Shown one piece after another: positions 1-5,882 of a DNA stretch of 7,276 nt. This DNA comes from an uncultured Oscillospiraceae bacterium (GTDB lineage: Bacteria; Bacillota; Clostridia; Oscillospirales; Ruminococcaceae): contig URGQ01000060.1 of NCBI GenBank assembly GCA_900547385.1, positions 1-7,276 on the forward strand, written 5' to 3'. The notes under the pieces are model-generated. The model made no database searches, was not told where the DNA came from, and worked only from the letters and a program-made list of their open reading frames with translations. The translations under genes and the position numbers were made by a program. How positions within the stretch are numbered: the first letter of the stretch is position 1; each line of letters begins with the position of its first letter.

Positions 1-2
1 GC

Positions 3-89
3 TTTGCGCCGCCGGGCCTGCGGCCGGAACCTGCCCTTCGCGGAGATTTTCTTTTGCCGCTATCTCTATTCCGTCAGCTTGCCGCATAA
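3..89 (+). CDS. Possible C-terminal tail of an upstream gene (partial)
   Basis: A frame open from the left edge ends in TAA at 87-89, 32 nt before the start codon of the next gene and upstream of its SD site. The 28 visible residues end in LFRQLAA and match no family I recognise. The ending fits a co-directional upstream gene. However, two other + frames and one minus frame are also open over this short stretch, so it could equally be noncoding. The GC-rich dyad at 13-27 (GGGCC-TGC-GGCC core) would fit intergenic DNA as well as coding sequence. Low confidence. Confidence 0.25.
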   Translation, partial: FAPPGLRPEPALRGDFLLPLSLFRQLAA

Positions 90-106
90 AGATGAAACGG
101 AAGCAG

Positions 107-113
107 AAAGGAG
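107..113 (+). promoter_or_regulatory. Shine-Dalgarno site that sets the DUF4830 gene start
   Basis: AAAGGAG lies 8 nt before ATG 122. The longer in-frame start, ATG 92, lies upstream of this SD and has no SD of its own. The site therefore favours ATG 122. Confidence 0.8.
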
Positions 114-121
114 TGGGGCAT

Positions 122-592
122 ATGGGTTATCATTCGGTACGGCTGCGGCGGGGCAGTGTTTTAGCATTTGCGGTGCTGCTGGTAGCGGCGGTGGTAGGCA
201 CGGTGGTGCTTACCAGTCAGCAGCCGGTGGCGTTGCCGGCCTGGAGCCTTTTTAATAAAGGCATCCCCGGCGGAGAGGAAAACCAGCGTATTGAGTTTCT
301 GCAAAAATACGGTTGGGAGGCGGAAGTGCCGCCCATTAGTGAAGAGGAGATCGTGATCCCGGCGGAGTGGGATGAGGTCTATACCGGGTATGCCTCCCTA
401 CAGCAGGCGCAGGGCTTCAATCTGGATAAACTGCGGGGCAAAACCGTAACGGAATATACCTATCACATCACCAATTATCCCGAAAAGGATGAGGTAGCTG
501 CGCACATCCTTGTCTATAAGGATAGGATCGTTGGGGCGGATATCAGCGAGATGGAGCAGGGAGGCTTCTGCATGGAGGTCATCCCGGGCTGA
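122..592 (+). CDS. DUF4830-type membrane-anchored protein
   Basis: A 156-residue protein starting at ATG 122, chosen because a consensus SD sits 8 nt upstream; ATG 92 would add ten residues but precedes the SD. A basic N-terminus (residues 1-10) is followed by one hydrophobic segment at about 12-30, so it is probably a single-pass membrane protein with its C-terminal part outside. Residues about 55-153 resemble DUF4830 proteins of Clostridia: RIEFLQKYGW, then an IPAEWDEVY-like stretch, LQQAQGFNL, YTYHITNYP and a C-terminal LVYKDRIVGADI. The family name comes from remembered sequence, not a search. Function is unknown and no catalytic motif is visible. It precedes rsuA by 71 nt on the same strand and may share its transcript. 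A regulatory or envelope role would be a guess. Confidence 0.82.
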   Translation: MGYHSVRLRRGSVLAFAVLLVAAVVGTVVLTSQQPVALPAWSLFNKGIPGGEENQRIEFLQKYGWEAEVPPISEEEIVIPAEWDEVYTGYASLQQAQGFNLDKLRGKTVTEYTYHITNYPEKDEVAAHILVYKDRIVGADISEMEQGGFCMEVIPG

Positions 593-598
593 GAAAAT

Positions 599-624
599 GG
601 GGCGGGGCGGTTGCATCCCGCCCC
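599..624 (+). other. GC-rich hairpin between the DUF4830 gene and rsuA
   Basis: GGGGCGGG (599-606) is complementary to CCCGCCCC (617-624) with a 10-nt loop. An alternative register pairs 604-610 with 618-624. The downstream sequence GGTTCCCTGC is not a U tract, so this is not a convincing intrinsic terminator. It may reduce read-through into rsuA or stabilise RNA ends. Confidence 0.5.
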
Positions 625-663
625 GGTTCCCTGCTACAATAGGAGGAGAAAGGGGGCGGCCGC

Positions 664-1374
664 ATGGAACGACTGGACAAGCTGCTGGCTTCGCAGGGAA
701 TGCTCTCCCGGCGGGAGGTCAAGGAACTGATCACCAAGGGCCGGGTGACAATAGACGGTACGGTGGAAAAACATCCGGAGCGCAAGGTGACCGGGGAGGA
801 GCAGATCGTGGTGGCGGGGGAGCTGCTGCGGGTGCAGCGCACCCTGACGCTGATGCTCCACAAGCCGCAGGGGGTTGTTTCCGCGGCGCGGGATGCCCGG
901 GATAAAACAGTGCTGGAGCTGGTGCCGCCGGAATACCGCCGCAAGGAGCTGTTCCCGGCGGGACGGCTGGATAAGGACACCACAGGGCTCATGATCCTGA
1001 CCGATGACGGTGCCCTGGCCCACGAGATACTGGCTCCCAAAAAGCATGTGCCCAAGCGGTATCGCGTCACCATCGATATCCCCATGACGGAGGAAATGGT
1101 ACACCGCTTTGCCGAAGGAATAGAGCTGAAGGACGGCCGCTGCCGGCCGGCGGAGCTGACCATTGAATCGGAAGATACCGGAGTGGTGACGCTGCGGGAG
1201 GGCCGCTACCATCAGATCAAGCGGATGTTCGGCTGCTGCGGAGCGGTGGTTACGGGCCTGCACCGGCTTTCTATGGGGGCGCTGCGGCTGGATGATACCC
1301 TGGCCCCCGGTGAGTGCCGCCCCTTGAGTGAAGAGGAGATCTCTCTGCTGCGGCAGCAGCACCTGCCGGAATAA
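664..1374 (+). CDS. rsuA: 16S rRNA pseudouridine(516) synthase, RsuA type
   Basis: A 236-residue RsuA/RluB/RluE/RluF-family pseudouridine synthase, which isomerises a specific uridine in rRNA in the cytoplasm. Residues 1-60 form an S4 RNA-binding domain (MERLDKLLASQGMLSRREVK, then a GRVTIDG-like turn). The catalytic motif GRLDKDTTGLMILTDDG starts at residue 100, and Asp103 is the expected nucleophile. A later block, EGRYHQIKRMF, is the RsuA form rather than the RluB form (EGRNREVRR), which supports 16S U516 as target by family knowledge. Length is normal for the family. The SD region is AGGAGGAGAAAGGGGG at 641-656; its proximal part ends 7 nt from ATG. It is the last gene before a terminator and probably shares a transcript with the DUF4830 gene. 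Confidence 0.93.
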   Translation: MERLDKLLASQGMLSRREVKELITKGRVTIDGTVEKHPERKVTGEEQIVVAGELLRVQRTLTLMLHKPQGVVSAARDARDKTVLELVPPEYRRKELFPAGRLDKDTTGLMILTDDGALAHEILAPKKHVPKRYRVTIDIPMTEEMVHRFAEGIELKDGRCRPAELTIESEDTGVVTLREGRYHQIKRMFGCCGAVVTGLHRLSMGALRLDDTLAPGECRPLSEEEISLLRQQHLPE

Positions 1375-1404
1375 ATGTAAAATGGCAGAATGGACAGTCC
1401 TTAC

Positions 1405-1430
1405 CGGCAGCGGCAGGGACTGCCGTTTTT
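1405..1430 (+). terminator. Intrinsic terminator after rsuA
   Basis: CGGCAG (1411-1416) pairs with CTGCCG (1420-1425) around a GGA loop and is followed directly by TTTTT (1426-1430). A second CGGCAG at 1405-1410 offers an alternative stem with a larger loop, and CAGTCC (1395-1400) can pair with GGACTG (1417-1422). It lies 30-50 nt past the rsuA stop and ends the first transcription unit. Confidence 0.8.
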
Positions 1431-1713
1431 CTTGGCAGATTGCACCAAGCTCCGGAAAATCCTCAAGCAATCATCACCGGGGGGTCACGGAATATTCATA
1501 TTTTTATGGTAAATTGGAACTACACCAGCCCCCTGTGACCTGGTTTTCTTTGTGCAAAATGATGGAAGCGCATCCCCCCATTTTGTGCCGAGGCCGCCAG
1601 CAAGGCCCAACATTTTGGGTTGGAGGTGTTGGATTTGACAAGAAACAGCCCCATAATCTGATGATATTGCCCAAAGGAATTGAGGGTTTTTCCAAGGAAA
1701 AAGCAGAAAACTG

Positions 1714-1742
1714 TTGCATTTGCACAAAATATTAGGTAAAAT
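1714..1742 (+). promoter_or_regulatory. Sigma-A-like promoter of the regulator-ftsEX operon
   Basis: TTGCAT (1714-1719) and TAAAAT (1737-1742) are separated by exactly 17 nt, placing transcription start near 1749 and giving a leader of about 60 nt. The -10 matches consensus at 5 of 6 positions; the -35 matches at 3 of 6, including the key TTG. The spacer contains the palindrome TTTGCACAAA (1719-1728), which a repressor could use. Inferred from sequence only. Confidence 0.6.
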
Positions 1743-1757
1743 AAAAGTGTTCATTCA

Positions 1758-1773
1758 TCACAGACTGTGTGTG
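1758..1773 (+). promoter_or_regulatory. Operator-like dyad in the leader
   Basis: TCACA (1758-1762) is opposed to TGTGA (1769-1773); an overlapping dyad, CACAG-A-CTGTG, spans 1759-1769. It lies about 10-25 nt after the predicted transcription start, where a bound protein could block elongation or initiation. It may be an operator for the downstream regulator, but this is speculative. Confidence 0.3.
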
Positions 1774-1808
1774 ACAGCAATTTTTTGCGAAAGTAGAGGG
1801 GTAGTTTT

Positions 1809-2894
1809 ATGTCGAACCGTTTGTTCCAGGGCCTGGTTTATCAGATGCGGGATACTGTGGACCGCATGATCGGCGTCATTGATGAGAGCGCCACCATCAT
1901 TGCCTGCAGCGACCTGACCAAGATCGGCGAGCCGAACGATTTTTTGGCGGCGGATCTGGGCGAAAATAACGAGCTGTTCATCCGGGACGGCATTACCTAC
2001 AAGCCCTTTGGCTCCAAGATGAAGTCGGAGTATGCCGTGTTTGTTTCCGGCAGCGATGACCTGGCGGCCAAAATGTGCGGCGTGCTCAGCATCTCTCTTT
2101 CCAGCATCAAGCAGTACTACGATGAAAAATACGACCGCGGCAATTTTATCAAGAATATCATTCTGGATAACATCCTGCCCGGCGATATCTTTGCCAAGGC
2201 GCGGGAGCTGCACTTTTCCTCCGATGCCAGCCGCGCGGTGCTGCTGGTGCGGGTGCAGGCCAACAGCAGCGTTTCCGCCTTTGATGTGGTGCAGAACCTC
2301 TTCCCCGATAAGCAGAAGGACTTTGTCTTTAATGTCAATGAGACCGATATCGTACTGGTGAAGGAAGTCAAGCCCGGCATCGAAAGCAAGGACCTGGAAA
2401 AGCTGGCCCGTTCCATCGTGGATACCCTGGGCGGTGAATTCTACACCAAGGCGCAGGTCGGCATCGGCAGTGTCATTGCCGGCATCAAGGATCTGGCCCG
2501 GTCCTTCCGTGAGGCGCAGGCCGCGCTGGAGGTGGGCAAGGTATTCGATACCGAGCGGCTTATCGTCAGCTATGATAACCTGGGCATTGCCCGTATCATC
2601 TATCAGCTGCCCACCACCCTGTGCGAGCAGTACCTGCGCGAGGTCTTTAAGAAAGGCTCCATCGAAAGCCTGGATCACGAGACCCTTTTCACCATCCAGA
2701 AGTTCTTTGAGAACAACCTGAATGTTTCCGAGACCAGCCGTAAGCTGTTTGTTCACCGCAATACCCTGGTGTACCGCCTGGAGAAGATCAAGAAGCTGAC
2801 CGGCCTCGATCTGCGGGAGTTTGACCATGCTATCATCTTTAAGGTGGCGCTGATGGTGAAGAAGTACCTGACCGCGAACCCTGTGAAGTACTAA
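1809..2894 (+). CDS. PucR/CdaR-family helix-turn-helix transcriptional regulator
   Basis: A 361-residue regulator starting at ATG 1809, with SD AGAGGGG (1795-1801) 7 nt upstream. The C-terminal domain (about 295-356) has the PucR-type HTH: FFENNLNVSETSRKLFVHRN followed by TLVYRLEKIKKLTGLD, with the recognition helix around VHRNTLVYRL (315-324). Residues about 1-105 look like a small sensory domain; VIDESATIIACSD resembles a PAS- or GAF-like strand pattern. The middle (about 140-265) corresponds to the GGDEF-like domain of CdaR proteins and has no GGDEF catalytic motif. Family members sense small molecules and activate nearby genes, but the ligand here cannot be read from sequence. It is 64 nt upstream of the ftsE start and on the same strand, so it probably regulates the operon and itself. 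It is not a clear SdaR/CdaR orthologue, because no diacid-use genes are adjacent. Confidence 0.88.
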   Translation: MSNRLFQGLVYQMRDTVDRMIGVIDESATIIACSDLTKIGEPNDFLAADLGENNELFIRDGITYKPFGSKMKSEYAVFVSGSDDLAAKMCGVLSISLSSIKQYYDEKYDRGNFIKNIILDNILPGDIFAKARELHFSSDASRAVLLVRVQANSSVSAFDVVQNLFPDKQKDFVFNVNETDIVLVKEVKPGIESKDLEKLARSIVDTLGGEFYTKAQVGIGSVIAGIKDLARSFREAQAALEVGKVFDTERLIVSYDNLGIARIIYQLPTTLCEQYLREVFKKGSIESLDHETLFTIQKFFENNLNVSETSRKLFVHRNTLVYRLEKIKKLTGLDLREFDHAIIFKVALMVKKYLTANPVKY

Positions 2895-2943
2895 AAAGAC
2901 AGCTTTGATGTCATTTAAGGGCTGACCCAATATCCTATAGAGC

Positions 2944-2950
2944 AAGGCGG
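2944..2950 (+). promoter_or_regulatory. Shine-Dalgarno site that sets the ftsE start at TTG 2959
   Basis: AAGGCGG ends 8 nt before TTG 2959. The alternative GTG at 2950 overlaps the SD itself and cannot be served by it. Starting at TTG gives an N-terminus of MIDLQGVTKTYPNG, which matches the usual FtsE beginning. Confidence 0.75.
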
Positions 2951-2958
2951 TGTATCCC

Positions 2959-3636
2959 TTGATTGATCTGCAAGGAGTAACCAAGACCTACCCCAACGGC
3001 GTATGCGCGTTGGATGGGGTGGATCTACATATCGAAAAAGGCGAATTCGTCTTTGTGGTGGGGCATTCCGGTGCCGGCAAAAGCACCCTCATCAAAACGC
3101 TGCTGCGGGAGGAAGTACCCACCGAGGGCGAGGTGACGGTAAACGGCCGGGACCTTACCCATATGAAGCAGCGGGAGATCCCTTACTTTCGTCGCACCAT
3201 CGGTGTAGTGTTCCAGGATTTCCGGCTTATCCCCACCATGACGGTCTTTGATAATGTGGCATTTGCCCTGCAGGTGACCGGTGTGCCGCGGCGGTTTATC
3301 CGCCGGCGGGTGCCCTATATTCTGAATCTGCTGGGGCTGGATGATAAGTACAAGCACTATCCGCCGGAACTCTCCGGCGGCGAGCAGCAGCGTGTGGCGC
3401 TGGCCCGCGCGCTGGTGAATAACCCCGACCTGCTCATTGCCGATGAGCCGACCGGCAATATCGATCCGGAGCTTTCCTACGAGATCGTGGAGCTTTTGGA
3501 TGAGATCAATAAGACCGGCACCACCATCCTTATGGTGACGCATGAGCATGAGCTGGTGAACCGCTTCCACCACCGTACCGTGACACTGGAAAAGGGACGC
3601 ATTATCCGGGATCAAGGAGGTGCTTCCCATGTTTAA
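2959..3636 (+). CDS. ftsE: Cell-division ABC transporter ATP-binding protein FtsE
   Basis: A 225-residue ABC ATPase, normal length for FtsE, starting at TTG 2959 (GTG 2950 would add three residues). Motifs are complete: aromatic contact Y11; Walker A GHSGAGKST at 35-43; Q-loop Q86 in VVFQDFRLIPTMTVFDNV, an FtsE-type block; signature LSGGEQQR at 138-145; Walker B LLIADEP at 158-164 with catalytic Glu163; D-loop near 169; H-loop His195 in VTHEHELV. FtsE is a cytoplasmic ATPase that pairs with FtsX and drives the activity of an extracytoplasmic peptidoglycan hydrolase at the septum or side wall; it is not thought to export a substrate. The end overlaps the ftsX start by 8 nt, so translation is probably coupled. 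Confidence 0.95.
   Translation: MIDLQGVTKTYPNGVCALDGVDLHIEKGEFVFVVGHSGAGKSTLIKTLLREEVPTEGEVTVNGRDLTHMKQREIPYFRRTIGVVFQDFRLIPTMTVFDNVAFALQVTGVPRRFIRRRVPYILNLLGLDDKYKHYPPELSGGEQQRVALARALVNNPDLLIADEPTGNIDPELSYEIVELLDEINKTGTTILMVTHEHELVNRFHHRTVTLEKGRIIRDQGGASHV
3614..3620 (+). promoter_or_regulatory. Shine-Dalgarno site that sets the ftsX start at ATG 3629
   Basis: AAGGAGG lies inside the ftsE coding end and 8 nt before ATG 3629. A GTG at 3620 is in frame but overlaps the SD, so ATG 3629 is the better start. Confidence 0.85.
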
Positions 3637-4540
3637 GAATTCCTTTGGCTATCTGGTCAAGGAGGGCCTGCACAATATCCGCGCCAACCGGCAGATGTCG
3701 GTGGCTTCCATCGGCGTGCTTATCGCCTGTATGGTGCTTATCGGCGGGGCGCTGCTGCTTTCCCTCAATATCAATTCCTTGATGGGCTATGTAGAAAGCT
3801 TCAATGAGGTTGTGGTCTGGATCGATGATGACCTCGGCAGCGCCGGCACCGAGAGGCTGAAGGCAGAGATCGACGATCTGCCCAATATCGCTTCCAAGCA
3901 GTACATCAGCAAGGAGGACGCCCTGAAGGAGCTGAGCGACACCCTGGGCAGCCAGAGCTTTCTGGAAGGCTTTGAGCAGTACGCGGATGAAAACCCGCTG
4001 CCGGCTTCCTTCCGCTTGAAAGTGAACAGCTTGGAAAATCTGCCGGAGACCGTCAAGACGCTGGAGGGCCTTTCCGGGGTGGAAAGCGTGGAATCCAGCA
4101 ATGAGGTGGCCACGACCCTGGTGGGTATCAAGACCGCCATCCATGTGGCGGGGCTTACCATCGTCGCTATTTTGATGGTCGTTTCCATCATTATCATTGC
4201 CAATACCGTCCGGGTGACGATCTTCAACCGCCGCCGGGAGATCAATATTATGAAATATGTCGGCGCCACCAATGCCTTCATCCGCTTCCCCTTTTTGGTG
4301 GAGGGTATGGTCATTGGACTCATTTCCGCCCTCATTGCCTTTGGGCTGCTGTGGGTGGGCACCCACTTCCTGTATCAGTGGGTGGGGCAATCGGCCAGCG
4401 GCTGGCTGCAGCTGGCCTACCAGAGCCTCATTCCCTTTGTCTCCATCGCCCCGCAGATGCTGCTGGGCTTTGTGGCGGCGGGGGTGCTGTTCGGTATGGT
4501 GGGCAGCTTTATCTTCGTCGGCAAATATCTCAAAGTATGA
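3629..4540 (+). CDS. ftsX: Cell-division permease-like protein FtsX
   Basis: A 303-residue membrane protein with the FtsX layout: a cytoplasmic N-terminus (MFKNSFGYLVKEGLHNIRAN), TM1 at about 26-48, a large extracellular loop at about 49-172, TM2 at about 173-193, TM3 at about 226-247 and TM4 at about 277-297. The cytoplasmic block NRRREINIMKYVGATNAFIR before TM3 is characteristic of FtsX/MacB-type permeases. The roughly 120-residue first loop is the part that, in studied systems, contacts the coiled coil of EnvC, PcsB or CwlO. By analogy its partner is probably the coiled-coil M23 protein encoded next. It overlaps ftsE by 8 nt and is followed by a structured 129-nt spacer. Confidence 0.94.
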   Translation: MFKNSFGYLVKEGLHNIRANRQMSVASIGVLIACMVLIGGALLLSLNINSLMGYVESFNEVVVWIDDDLGSAGTERLKAEIDDLPNIASKQYISKEDALKELSDTLGSQSFLEGFEQYADENPLPASFRLKVNSLENLPETVKTLEGLSGVESVESSNEVATTLVGIKTAIHVAGLTIVAILMVVSIIIIANTVRVTIFNRRREINIMKYVGATNAFIRFPFLVEGMVIGLISALIAFGLLWVGTHFLYQWVGQSASGWLQLAYQSLIPFVSIAPQMLLGFVAAGVLFGMVGSFIFVGKYLKV

Positions 4541-4542
4541 TG

Positions 4543-4589
4543 CAGGAAAACGCCCTCTTTACACACACTATGTAAAGGGAGACTTCCTG
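4543..4589 (+). other. Two-part hairpin after ftsX
   Basis: CAGGAA (4543-4548) pairs with TTCCTG (4584-4589), and inside it CTTTACA (4557-4563) pairs with TGTAAAG (4571-4577) around a 7-nt loop. The sequence after it (TTCTGATAAG) is not a clear U tract, so a full terminator is unlikely. It may be an attenuator or an RNA-processing or stability element that sets the ratio of ftsEX to hydrolase mRNA. Confidence 0.45.
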
Positions 4590-4614
4590 TTCTGATAAGA
4601 CGACAGCCTGAAGT

Positions 4615-4645
4615 TTGACAGAAGAAAACCCACAGCAAATGTACA
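4615..4645 (+). promoter_or_regulatory. Possible weak internal promoter before the M23 gene
   Basis: A perfect -35 hexamer TTGACA (4615-4620) is present, but the best -10-like hexamer, TGTACA (4640-4645), is 19 nt away and matches consensus at only 3 of 6 positions. It could give the hydrolase gene extra expression. The weak -10 keeps confidence low. Confidence 0.3.
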
Positions 4646-4669
4646 AACGGAAAGGACAAGGCAAATACC

Positions 4670-5836
4670 ATGAAGAGATGCAGCAAGCAGATCCTGGCAG
4701 CGGTGATGTGCGCCGCGGTGCTGATGACTGCGGCGCCGGTAACGACCTACGCGGATAGCACCCTGGATCACCTGAACGGCCAGTACAGTGAGCTGGAAAA
4801 GCAGCAGCAGGCCCTAAAGGATAAACTGAACCAGACCAAGACCGAAAAGGAAAAGCAGGAAGCCATTCGCAACAATTTGAACAGTCAGATCACCAATACC
4901 CAAAAGCAGATCAATCTTTTGGATAACAAGATCAATTATCTGCAGAATGATATCGCCGATAAAGAGGAGCGCATTAACGAGCTGAGCACCGAAGTACTGG
5001 AGCAGCAGGACCTCTTTATGAAGCGGATTCGCTCTATCTACAAGACCAGCGTAGGCACCAGTATGCTGGGCATGGTCTTTGGCGTGGATAGCCTGGGCAG
5101 TTACCTCAGCTACGGCAAGTATCTCAGCCGCATCTCGGAGCACGACAGCGCCCTGCTGCAAGCCCTCGCGGATAACATCACCGAGCTGCGGACGCTGCAG
5201 GCGCAGATGCAGGAGGAAAAAGAGGACCTGGCGGATACCAAGGTGACGGCGGAGGGCAAGAAGGCCAGCCTGACCAGCCAGAAGACCGAGGTGGAAAGCA
5301 CCCTGCAGGATATCAAAAAGATGGAGCAGGAATATCTCGCCGATCAGGCTGCCATCCAGAAGGAGATGAAGCAGATCCAGGCGGATATCGACGCCATCTA
5401 TGCTGCCAATGCCGGCAACGGCAGCCAGGTGGATTACAGCACCACCGGATTTATCTACCCGGTAAAGGGCTATACTTACATCAGCAGCTACTACGGCTGG
5501 AGGTTTAATAACACCGACTACCATACCGGTGTGGATTTCCCCGCCCCGGCCAATACCCCCATCCGGGCTTCTGCTTCCGGTACGGTCATTTATGTGCGCA
5601 CCGGCGCCGGCTACGGCCGCGCCTGGGGCTACGGCAATTATCTCATTGTGGATCATGGCGGCGGCTTCTCCACCCTGTATGCCCACTGCACCTCCATTCC
5701 GGTAAGCGTGGGAGATACCGTGACCAAGGGCCAGACCATTGCCTATGTGGGCACCACTGGCTGGTCCACCGGCTATCATCTCCACTTTGAGATCCGCCGC
5801 AACGGCGCGCATACCAATCCGCTCAATTATCTGTAA
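4670..5836 (+). CDS. Secreted coiled-coil M23 (LytM) peptidoglycan endopeptidase, probable FtsEX partner
   Basis: A 388-residue protein starting at ATG 4670, with AAGG (4658-4661) 8 nt upstream. Residues 1-28 form a signal peptide with a likely cut after TYA. Residues about 30-245 are rich in Glu, Gln, Lys and Leu with heptad character, forming a long coiled coil interrupted near 125-155 by KTSVGTSMLGMVFGVDSLG, a PcsB_N/CwlO-like hinge. Residues about 260-385 are an M23 domain. HTGVD supplies zinc ligands His285 and Asp289; YAH gives His339; HLHFE gives His370 and zinc ligand His372. All key residues are present, unlike E. coli EnvC, which has a degenerate LytM domain, so this protein probably cuts peptide cross-links itself. 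Position directly after ftsX suggests FtsX-dependent control at the cell surface. The dedicated partnership is inferred. Confidence 0.93.
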   Translation: MKRCSKQILAAVMCAAVLMTAAPVTTYADSTLDHLNGQYSELEKQQQALKDKLNQTKTEKEKQEAIRNNLNSQITNTQKQINLLDNKINYLQNDIADKEERINELSTEVLEQQDLFMKRIRSIYKTSVGTSMLGMVFGVDSLGSYLSYGKYLSRISEHDSALLQALADNITELRTLQAQMQEEKEDLADTKVTAEGKKASLTSQKTEVESTLQDIKKMEQEYLADQAAIQKEMKQIQADIDAIYAANAGNGSQVDYSTTGFIYPVKGYTYISSYYGWRFNNTDYHTGVDFPAPANTPIRASASGTVIYVRTGAGYGRAWGYGNYLIVDHGGGFSTLYAHCTSIPVSVGDTVTKGQTIAYVGTTGWSTGYHLHFEIRRNGAHTNPLNYL

Positions 5837-5882
5837 CGGCACTGTGCAGGTAAGCGGCGTTACAACAGGAGCATAAAACAGC

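Larger units (their letters stand above)
1431..1808 (+). other. Intergenic region and leader upstream of the regulator-ftsEX operon
   Basis: I see no convincing gene here; the open frames on either strand lack good starts or recognisable protein character. The region is more AT-rich than the genes around it and holds several inverted elements. GGTCAC (1483-1488) is opposed to GTGACC (1535-1540). CAAAAT (1555-1560) is opposed to ATTTTG (1580-1585), with GATG/CATC inside. CCCAA (1606-1610) is opposed to TTGGG (1615-1619). It also contains an isolated perfect SD, GGAGGTG (1622-1628), and the operon promoter at 1714-1742. A structured leader or small RNA is possible, but no known riboswitch class is recognisable to me. 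Confidence 0.6.

Noticed and set aside
13..27. GC-rich palindromes near both window ends (GGGCC-TGC-GGCC at the left, GGCCC-GCA-GGGCC at 7262-7274)
   Set aside because: They look alike and could be a dispersed intergenic repeat, but two short GC-rich dyads in GC-rich DNA are within chance and I cannot count copies.
634..1470. Minus-strand open frame (278 codons) opposite rsuA
   Set aside because: Antisense shadow with no family features; rsuA on the + strand has complete motifs.
1563..1576. CcpA cre-like sequence TGGAAGCGCATCCC
   Set aside because: The core GCG context fits, but the 3' end CC instead of CA and other mismatches make it too weak to call.
1635..1667. TTGACA at 1635-1640 as a promoter -35
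   Set aside because: No acceptable -10 at 16-18 nt; the nearest A/T-rich hexamers are at 11 nt (CATAAT) or 21 nt (TGATAT).
1328..1735. + strand frame of 135 codons running from rsuA into the intergenic gap
   Set aside because: It starts inside rsuA, crosses the terminator hairpin and shows no protein-like composition or family motif.
1485..1754. Minus-strand frame of 89 codons in the intergenic gap
   Set aside because: Its start overlaps the operon promoter; no protein family character is visible. Kept out, although a small protein cannot be fully excluded.
2905..2936. Possible promoter before ftsE (TTGATG with AATATC or TATCCT)
   Set aside because: Spacings of 18-20 nt and poor -10 matches; read-through from the regulator promoter is simpler.
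1758..2984. Long minus-strand open frame (408 codons) opposite the regulator gene
   Set aside because: It mirrors the regulator in another frame, is full of His, Gln, Leu and Ile as antisense shadows of GC-rich genes are, and has no recognisable domain. The + strand has a clear HTH protein with an SD.
3602..4390. Minus-strand open frame (262 codons) opposite ftsX
   Set aside because: His/Asp/Gln-rich shadow of the ftsX coding strand with no domain.
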